Shown here piece after piece: positions 58,548 through 64,000 of a stretch of 64,000 nucleotides of DNA. Source of the stretch: JAQBQB01 sp963757185 (GTDB lineage: Bacteria > Gemmatimonadota > Gemmatimonadetes > Gemmatimonadales > Gemmatimonadaceae). Both the position numbers and the translations under genes were made by a program. The stretch's first letter is position 1; each line of letters starts with the position of its first letter. The DNA is taken from contig CAVWQI010000011.1 of the NCBI GenBank assembly GCA_963757185.1, positions 101,300 through 165,299 of the forward strand, in the 5' to 3' direction. The notes under the pieces are model-generated. The model was given only the letters and a program-made list of their open reading frames with translations, ran no database searches and was not told where the DNA came from.

Positions 58548-60280
58548 CGATTCTCCCGCCGCACGTCCCGCGGCTCGGCTTGCGGTATAGTAAAGGCGAA
58601 CTCGCTTCCCTCTCCGGGGACGCTGCGGACCCAGATACGGCCCCCGTGCGCCTCGACGATGCCTTTCGCGATCGAGAGTCCCAGTCCGGCACCGCGTTGG
58701 CGCGCCCCGGCGGACGACTGCCAGTAGCGGTCGAAGACACGGGCCTGTTTCTCGACGCTGATTCCGGGACCGGTGTCGGTGACTGAGAAGACGACGCCCC
58801 GATCACGCGGTTCGGCGCAGATCTCGATCCGTCCATCGCGCGGCGTGAACTTGATCGCGTTGCGCAACAGGTTGCTCAACACCTGCACGACCCGCGTCCG
58901 ATCGGCGACGACGAGCGGCATGTTGGTCGGGAGCCGCGCCTCGAGCGCGATCCCGTCCGACTCCGCCTCGACCTCGAACATGTGCAGCGCTTGCAGCGCG
59001 ATCTGCGATGGCTCTTCGGGCCGTAGCTCGAGCGACAGTCGGCCTCCCTCGATGTTCGAGACGTCCAGCAGATCCTCGATGAGGTGGTTCATCCACTCGG
59101 TCGATTCCCGAATCGTCGCGAGCAGCTCGCGTCGATCCGCGTCGTTGGCCGGGGGACTCTCCTCGAGCACCCTCGCGCACATGGAGATGGCGCTGAGCGG
59201 ATTCCGCAGATCGTGGGACACGACGCCGAGCACCTCGTCCCGCGCCCGGTTCGCGTGACGCGCCGCATCGTAGAGCTGGGCGTTCTGGAGGGCAGTCGCC
59301 GATACGTGGGCAAACTTCTCTCCGAGCGCGCGCTGCTGCTGGTCGAACGGACCCGCGGACCCGGCGCGTATGAGCGTGAGCGCGCCCCGCGTGTCGCCGG
59401 CAACCACCGGTAGCACGAGAATCGAGGTCGCTCCGATCGCTCGCCAATGCGGAGCGGATTCGGGATCCGCACTGCTCTCGAGCCAGTCTTCGTCGATCGT
59501 CTCGACCAACTCCGCTCGCCCGCGGCGAATGACGTCGACGATTGGGGACGGAGAGTCTGGCGTGAGGCGATGCGTCGCCAGCGCGTCGAGCGCCGGGGTC
59601 AGCGCGGCCCGTTGCCGCGTACTTGCGACACGCTTGAAACCTCCGCCCGGTACCGCTTGCGGTTCGACGAGGTCGAGCAGCGCCGCATCGGCGAGTCGGG
59701 GAATCGGCAGATCGACGATCGCGCGCTCAGTCGCTTCGACGGCGAGCGTGTTCGACAGTTCGCCCGACGCGCCGCTGAGAAACCGCTCGTCCTCTTCGGC
59801 GCGCTTCGGGGTCGTAATGTCGCGCAGCACGACGGTGAACAAGAGTCCGTCCGGAGTGACGAGCTTCGAGATCGATGCTTCCGCGGGAAACTCCGTGCCG
59901 TCGGCTCGGAGGCCGAAGATCTCGCGGCGTTCTCCCATCCGCCGCGCCGTCACCGCCGACCGCGCGAACGATTCGATGTGCGCGTCGTGGGCCGTCCGGA
60001 AGCGCGGCGGAAGCAGGATCGAGAGGTGGCGTCCGACGGCGTCGTTAGCCTTGTACGCGAACATCTCTTCGGCGCCGTTGTTGAAATGAACGATCCGCTG
60101 GCTGTGGTCGATCGTGATGATGGCATCGGCGGCGATAGCCAGGATGCCCGAGAACTTGGCCTCTGACGCGCGGAGCTCGGCCTCGGTTCTCTCCTGCGCT
60201 CGGAGCCGCGATCTGACGAACACCTGCTGCGCCACAAGTAGTGACGCGGCGAGCCCGGCAACGAGCCATGGAATCAGCAG
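58544..60280 (-). CDS. PAS-GAF sensor histidine kinase, probable CTG start
   Basis: Up to 578 aa. A hydrophobic segment (LIPWLVAGLAASLLV) precedes a PAS domain (about 35-150: ADAIITIDHSQRIVHFN, GRHLSILLP), a GAF domain (about 165-320), a HisKA with phospho-His in VVSHDLRNPLSAIS and an HATPase_c with NLLRNAIKFTPRDG, DTGPGIS and GAGLGLSIAKGIVEAHGG. The only canonical start, GTG 60235, would cut off the TM helix. The frame continues upstream to the TGA of the response regulator, which is in the same frame. A CTG at 60280 with GGAG 9 nt upstream is my preferred start. Confidence 0.85.
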   Translation of the reverse strand: MLIPWLVAGLAASLLVAQQVFVRSRLRAQERTEAELRASEAKFSGILAIAADAIITIDHSQRIVHFNNGAEEMFAYKANDAVGRHLSILLPPRFRTAHDAHIESFARSAVTARRMGERREIFGLRADGTEFPAEASISKLVTPDGLLFTVVLRDITTPKRAEEDERFLSGASGELSNTLAVEATERAIVDLPIPRLADAALLDLVEPQAVPGGGFKRVASTRQRAALTPALDALATHRLTPDSPSPIVDVIRRGRAELVETIDEDWLESSADPESAPHWRAIGATSILVLPVVAGDTRGALTLIRAGSAGPFDQQQRALGEKFAHVSATALQNAQLYDAARHANRARDEVLGVVSHDLRNPLSAISMCARVLEESPPANDADRRELLATIRESTEWMNHLIEDLLDVSNIEGGRLSLELRPEEPSQIALQALHMFEVEAESDGIALEARLPTNMPLVVADRTRVVQVLSNLLRNAIKFTPRDGRIEICAEPRDRGVVFSVTDTGPGISVEKQARVFDRYWQSSAGARQRGAGLGLSIAKGIVEAHGGRIWVRSVPGEGSEFAFTIPQAEPRDVRRENR

Positions 60281-60283
60281 GGC

Positions 60284-60946
60284 TCAGGTCTCCGAAAGAA
60301 GCCCCAACCGTAGTGCCATCTGAACGTAGTCCGACCGGTGACCGAGACCGAGCTTTTCCTGGATGCGCTGCTTGTATGTATCCACGGTCTTGGGGCTGAT
60401 GAACAGCCGCTCGCCGATCTCGGGCGCGGAGTAACCTTGAGCGATGTACTTCAAGACGTCTTGCTCGCGCTGGGTGAGCTTCTCGAAGCGCGCTCGCTCC
60501 TCGGCGGCCGGATCCTTCTTGGTCAGGTTCTTCGCAAGGACCCGTGCCGCGGCCGCGCGGACGTAGACGTCACCGTGCGCCACGGCGCGAACCGCGTCGA
60601 CCAATTCACGGTCGGCGGCGCTCTTCACGAGATAGCCAGCCGCGCCCGCCTCCATCAGCGGGATGAGATAGTCCTCCTCGGCGTGCATCGTCAACACGAG
60701 CACACGCGCCGCCAACCCCTTGGCGACGATTTCCTTCGTCGCCGTCACGCCGTCGGTGTCGGGCATGTCGAGGTCCATCACGACGACGTCGGGGTGAAAC
60801 CGCTCGGCCATTGTGACGGCCTCGCGGCCGTTCCGCGCTTCGCCGATGATCTCGATGTCCTTTGCCGCGCCCAGCACGGCCCGCAAGCCGGCGCGGACGA
60901 CCACGTGGTCGTCGGCGAGAAGCACTCGAATTAGATCGCCCGTCAT
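60284..60946 (-). CDS. NarL/FixJ-family response regulator
   Basis: 220-aa regulator. The receiver domain (1-120) has DD at 12-13, the phospho-Asp in VVVMDLDMP, a Thr in VLTMHAEED and a Lys in GYLVKSAA; the LuxR-type HTH at about 155-215 has LTQREQDVLKYIAQGYSAPEIGERL and ISPKTVDTYKQRI. It lies between a NarX-type kinase upstream (6-nt gap) and the PAS kinase downstream (in the same frame beyond its TGA), so two sensors could feed one regulator. Confidence 0.95.
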   Translation of the reverse strand: MTGDLIRVLLADDHVVVRAGLRAVLGAAKDIEIIGEARNGREAVTMAERFHPDVVVMDLDMPDTDGVTATKEIVAKGLAARVLVLTMHAEEDYLIPLMEAGAAGYLVKSAADRELVDAVRAVAHGDVYVRAAAARVLAKNLTKKDPAAEERARFEKLTQREQDVLKYIAQGYSAPEIGERLFISPKTVDTYKQRIQEKLGLGHRSDYVQMALRLGLLSET

Positions 60947-60952
60947 CGTCTC

Positions 60953-61973
60953 TTAGAATGGAGTGAGCTTGGAGGCGGCGTCCAGTGGGACGGTCGCCGA
61001 GACGGTCGTCCCGCTTCCCTTCGCGGTGTTGATTTCGAGGCGCCCATCGAGCAGGTCCACGCGCTCCTGCATCGACGTGAGGCCCATCCCCAACCGCGCC
61101 TCGGCCTCCGCGAGATCGAATCCTACGCCGTCGTCGTGCACGCTGAGCGTGGCTTCGTCTTCGGCCTGATGGACCGACAGTCGGATTCGACGCGCGGAGG
61201 CATGGGTCGTTGCGTTGCGCACAGCCTCCTGCGCAATGCGGTACAGCACGCCCTCCACGTCGCGCGGCAACCGCTCCGCGCGCGCGGTGAAGCTGCACGT
61301 CGACGTCCACGCCGTTCCCGTTGGACGAGTCGCGCGCAAGCTTGCGAAGCGCGGCCTCGAGGCCGAGGTCGTCGAGCACGCCCGGATGCAGCGCGTGCGA
61401 CAGCGCCCGAGCCTCCTGAAGCGCATACTCGGTCGAGTCGCGCGCATGGCGCAGGCGCTCGGCGACGAGCGGATCCGTCGAGTCCCGGGCCGCGGCCGAG
61501 AGTTGTAGCATGACCGCGGCGAGATGCTGAGCCACCGAATCGTGCAACTCACGCGCGAGGGCCGAGCGTTCGCGATCTCCAGCGGCGATGACCTCGGCGG
61601 CAAGCAAACGCATCTTCGCGCGATCCGCGGCGAGTCCGTCGAGCAAGATGTTGAACATCGATCCAACGCGGAGCACCTCCTGGTCGGCGACCGCGGACCG
61701 CTCCACGCGGACCCCGTAGTTGCCGTTCCAGACGTGCGTGGCGACGCTCTCCAGATCGCGAATGGGCCGCAGCGCGATCAGCGCGAGACCCAGGTGAACG
61801 CCGACGACCGCGCAGATCACGAGAATGACGACGCCGTTGAACGGTCCGCCGGCGATGAGCCACACGGCCGTCAGGAGGCCGACGACGAGGAGGTTCGCGC
61901 CGACGAGCTTGGCGACCAGCGGCACTCGCAGCGCGGCAAGTCGAACGCCTCGCCGGGCCTCGAGCGAGCTCAC
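60953..61973 (-). CDS. NarX-type (HisKA_3) sensor histidine kinase, frame-disrupted
   Basis: Two N-terminal helices (LVGANLLVVGLLTAVWLI, VVILVICAVVGVHLGLAL), a HAMP region (LRPIRDLESVATHVWNGNYG) and a HisKA_3 domain with ALARELHDSVAQHLAAVM are in one frame. From base about 61280 the HATPase part (LPRDVEGVLYRIAQEAVRN, VHDDGVGFDLAEA, RLGMGLTSMQERVDLLDG) is in another. The break coincides with a (CG)5 run at 61275-61284; adding one CG dinucleotide or deleting one base restores about 340 codons. The GTG start at 61973 overlaps the oxidase stop as GTGA. Either a sequence error or a slipped repeat. Confidence 0.8.
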
Positions 61974-63058
61974 GCCTGAACTACCAGCGCGGTGACCATT
62001 CCGAACATTCCATGTTCGGATTCGGCGTGCGGCAGGATGTGGCAGTGAAAGGCCCATGTTCCTGGATTGTTGCAGTTGACGATGACGTCCCATCGTTCGC
62101 CAGGCGCGACGTTCAGCGTGTCGCACCGCCAAGGCGCGGGGAGCGGCCAGCCATCCTTCGCGATGACTGTCATGTGAATGCCGTGCAGGTGCATCGGGTG
62201 GATCATCATCCCTTCGTTCATGAAGCGAATGCGCACCTTCTGCCCGAGCTTGGCCACGATCGGCTGGGTCGCGGGAAAGCTTTTTCCATTGAACGTGTAG
62301 CCGTGGGCGCCGTCGTTGAGGATGAATACCTGGTCGACGTCGGGGGTGTCGTCTTTCGTCTTCTGTTTCGGTTCGACGATGAATGCGCCGAGCAAGCCGA
62401 GTCCGACTTGCTTCGCCGAGTCGTGATGTGAGTGGTACATGTGCGACCCGGAGTTCGGCACGACGAACTCGTACGTGAACGACTCTCCCGGTTTCACCGG
62501 CGGTTGCGTGATGAACGGGACGCCGTCCATCGCGTTGGGCAGCTCGAGTCCGTGAAAGTGAATCGACGTCGATTCGGGCAGTTGGTTGTGCAGAATCACC
62601 TTCACGCGGTCCCCGGAGGTGACGCGAATCTGCGGACCGGGCACCTGATCGTTGTACGCCCACGCCTCGACCATGTGACCGGGCTCCGTCTCCCACTGGA
62701 TCTTCTTCGCGGTGACCTCGTAGACCTTCACGCCGTTCTCGATGCGCGGCTGCATCAGCTGATTCCCTACGCCGGCGGTTTTCGCAGGAAAGGCCTTGAT
62801 GCCTTTTTCGTGCATCGCGTCCATCGATTGCGCGGCGGCGAGCGCCGCGGCGCCAGAGGACGTGTCGTTGGGGCCCATCGTGCCGCCGGTCTGGCCGGAG
62901 GTGGTCGGGGAAGCCTGCGCGCCGGCCGAGGCCTTTGAAGGTTCCTGTTTGCACGCGGTCGCCGCGCCGGCGAACACCGCGGCCAGCCCGCCCTCCCGGA
63001 GAAAGCGCCGTCGAGACGTCGTGCGGTCGAGCAGGTCGAGTAAGCGACTATTGGACAT
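61970..63058 (-). CDS. exported multicopper oxidase
   Basis: 362-aa copper oxidase. A Tat signal (TSRRRFLREGG) leads into a lipobox-like ATACKQ, then a linker with Ala/Thr/Ser. Cupredoxin domains carry the four copper clusters: HFHG, HMYHSHHD, HPMHLHG and the terminal HCHILPHAESEHGMFG, which holds both trinuclear and type-1 ligands. The length suggests a small two-domain laccase or nitrite-reductase-like enzyme; the terminal His-Cys-His spacing favours laccase-type O2 reduction. It heads the operon with the NarX-type kinase. Confidence 0.9.
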   Translation of the reverse strand: MSNSRLLDLLDRTTSRRRFLREGGLAAVFAGAATACKQEPSKASAGAQASPTTSGQTGGTMGPNDTSSGAAALAAAQSMDAMHEKGIKAFPAKTAGVGNQLMQPRIENGVKVYEVTAKKIQWETEPGHMVEAWAYNDQVPGPQIRVTSGDRVKVILHNQLPESTSIHFHGLELPNAMDGVPFITQPPVKPGESFTYEFVVPNSGSHMYHSHHDSAKQVGLGLLGAFIVEPKQKTKDDTPDVDQVFILNDGAHGYTFNGKSFPATQPIVAKLGQKVRIRFMNEGMMIHPMHLHGIHMTVIAKDGWPLPAPWRCDTLNVAPGERWDVIVNCNNPGTWAFHCHILPHAESEHGMFGMVTALVVQA

Positions 63059-63165
63059 GGTTCGATTGAGGACAAGTGTGAGGTGTACGGGAATCTCGGG
63101 CTCACGGCGTTCGCGCTCTGTCGGGCAAGAGGAGGACTTTTGAAGGAGAATCCCCTACACGCTCG

Positions 63166-63200
63166 GAGAGGGACACATCTGTGTGAGCTGCGTCCCTCTC
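63166..63200. other. hairpin between YceI and multicopper oxidase genes
   Basis: GAGAGGGAC/GTCCCTCTC (63166-63174, 63192-63200) encloses a second palindrome ACACA-TC-TGTGT. No T-tract. It may be an operator dyad or leader structure ahead of the oxidase operon. Confidence 0.35.
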
Positions 63201-63242
63201 TCTGTGGCGAGCGATGCGGCCGCTGAACGGCTGCCAGTACGG

Positions 63243-63884
63243 CTATTTGTCGTTCACGACCTTGTCGTTGAGCGCGGCCGCGATGGCTTTGGCGCCAACC
63301 GTCAGGGCGAAGTTGACCTTCACTTCGTCCCCCGTCCGTAGCGTGCCGAACATCGCCGTCGGCGGCTTGATCCCGTAGTCCGTCATCTTGATCGCCACCA
63401 TCCCCGTCGCCTTGACCGTGCCGTCCGCCAGCCGCGTCGCGACGACGTCCATCGTCAGCTTGTTCTCCTTGCCCGCGATTGCCAGCGTGCCGTTGGTCTT
63501 CAGCGTGAACGCGTCGGCCTCGCCAGGCGCGGCGTCGAACGTCGCGAGGATGTAGCTGATCTCGGGCGTCTCGTCGGCTTTTAGAGCCTTGTAGAGATTG
63601 TCGTCCATCCCGCCGTGGCCGCATTTGAGCGCCTTCACGGGGACCTTCACCTCGACGCGCTTGAGCACTTTCGGCGTCGCGGTCGCCAGCTCGGCGACGG
63701 CGGCGGCGTCCACCTCGATGGCCGCATCGAACTTCTCTGCCTTGCAGCTCCAGCCGTGCAGATTCGACGTGCCTTCGATCCAGAGCCTGCTCTCGGGCGA
63801 CGCTGGCACACGCGTCGTCGTTTGCGCTGCGGCGGCCGCGGCGAACAGACCAAGCAGGGCGGCGGCGATGTAGGTTCGGGTCAT
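63243..63884 (-). CDS. YceI-family periplasmic protein
   Basis: 213-aa exported lipocalin-like protein (signal LLGLFAAAAAAQ). YceI proteins bind isoprenoid or lipid ligands in a beta-barrel; the fold is visible as alternating strands (SRLWIEGTSNLHGWSCKAE, FDAAIEVDAAAV, VEVKVPVKALKC, ISYILATFDAAP, KTNGTLAIAGKENKLTMDV, KVNFALTVGAKA). Cys46 and Cys88 may pair. The ATG overlaps the stop of a partly visible upstream gene as ATGA, so it is a downstream member of an operon that begins outside the window. Confidence 0.88.
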   Translation of the reverse strand: MTRTYIAAALLGLFAAAAAAQTTTRVPASPESRLWIEGTSNLHGWSCKAEKFDAAIEVDAAAVAELATATPKVLKRVEVKVPVKALKCGHGGMDDNLYKALKADETPEISYILATFDAAPGEADAFTLKTNGTLAIAGKENKLTMDVVATRLADGTVKATGMVAIKMTDYGIKPPTAMFGTLRTGDEVKVNFALTVGAKAIAAALNDKVVNDK

Positions 63885-64000
63885 GGCTTCCTCTCCTCGT
63901 CGGCTTCGACTGGGTGCTGCGCCGGTCGGCGCGTAGGCCCGTCGTTGATCTGGGCTTGAAGATCGGGTCGCCGAAGCAGTCCTTCCGTCGGGCGAAGGAG
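63881..64000 (-). CDS. C-terminal end of a gene entering from the right edge
   Basis: A frame open from the window edge ends at TGA 63883-63881, overlapping the yceI ATG by the usual ATGA. The visible 39 residues are charged and Pro-rich (LLRRPDLQAQINDG near the start, ADEERKP at the end), as in a cytoplasmic tail. The protein cannot be identified from this fragment. Confidence 0.5.
   Translation of the reverse strand, partial: LLRPTEGLLRRPDLQAQINDGPTRRPAQHPVEADEERKP

Overview
The window reads as a chromosomal segment of a GC-rich, diderm, chemoheterotrophic bacterium. A TonB-dependent receptor with a carboxypeptidase-regulatory-like N-terminus, several outer-membrane barrels, Peptidase-MA/beta-propeller proteins, ECF sigma factors with HEAT-repeat partners and very tight gene packing fit Gemmatimonadota best. 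No rRNA or other marker is present, so this placement is inference. No phage, IS element, tRNA, rRNA or CRISPR array was found.

Layout. (1) 1-14.1 kb, minus strand: a housekeeping cluster tilS-hpt-ftsH | terminator | folP-cdaA-DUF2723-yggS-divIVA-punA-ileS-dksA/traR-like-lspA, with almost every junction overlapping (ATGA, GTGA or TAATG). Its IleRS is the type-2 form and carries a swapped GIHH signature in place of HIGH. (2) 14.1-26.9 kb, plus strand: a 56-aa membrane protein, a secreted metalloprotease/propeller protein without a canonical start codon, a TonB-dependent receptor, a glycerophosphodiesterase, a nitronate monooxygenase, and an ECF sigma/anti-sigma pair coupled to three exported HEAT-repeat paralogues. 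(3) 26.9-28.8 kb: a CPBP protease, an apparently autonomous structured-RNA unit with promoter and strong terminator, a diverged inverted repeat, and dut. (4) 28.8-33.4 kb: a BlaI/M56 regulatory pair with a clear promoter and operator, and an M1 aminopeptidase. (5) 33.4-41.3 kb: an osmoprotectant-type ABC system coupled to a lytic transglycosylase, a LysM protein, fumarylacetoacetase with a conserved unknown partner, a small barrel and an alkyltransferase-like protein. (6) 41.3-49.2 kb: a complete trans-4-hydroxyproline catabolic operon (epimerase, dehydrogenase with fused ferredoxin, deaminase, semialdehyde dehydrogenase, GntR regulator) divergent from a TauE/SafE permease. (7) 49.2-56.4 kb: TPR, blue-copper, lipoprotein, SPFH, two zinc-ribbon proteins and a barrel. 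(8) 56.7-64 kb: universal stress protein, PNPOx-like protein, two histidine kinases flanking one NarL-type regulator, multicopper oxidase and YceI, which look like a redox/stress module.

Regulation visible in the sequence. Four operon-leading genes (CPBP, dut, M1 peptidase, fahA partner) have a TANNNT box only 5-6 nt before the start codon, which suggests leaderless transcripts. BlaI and GntR have palindromes on their own promoters. Two reading-frame breaks (a G7 run and a CG dinucleotide run), and two genes whose N-terminal hydrophobic segment lacks an ATG/GTG/TTG start, are either real biology or draft-sequence errors and should be resequenced before interpretation.
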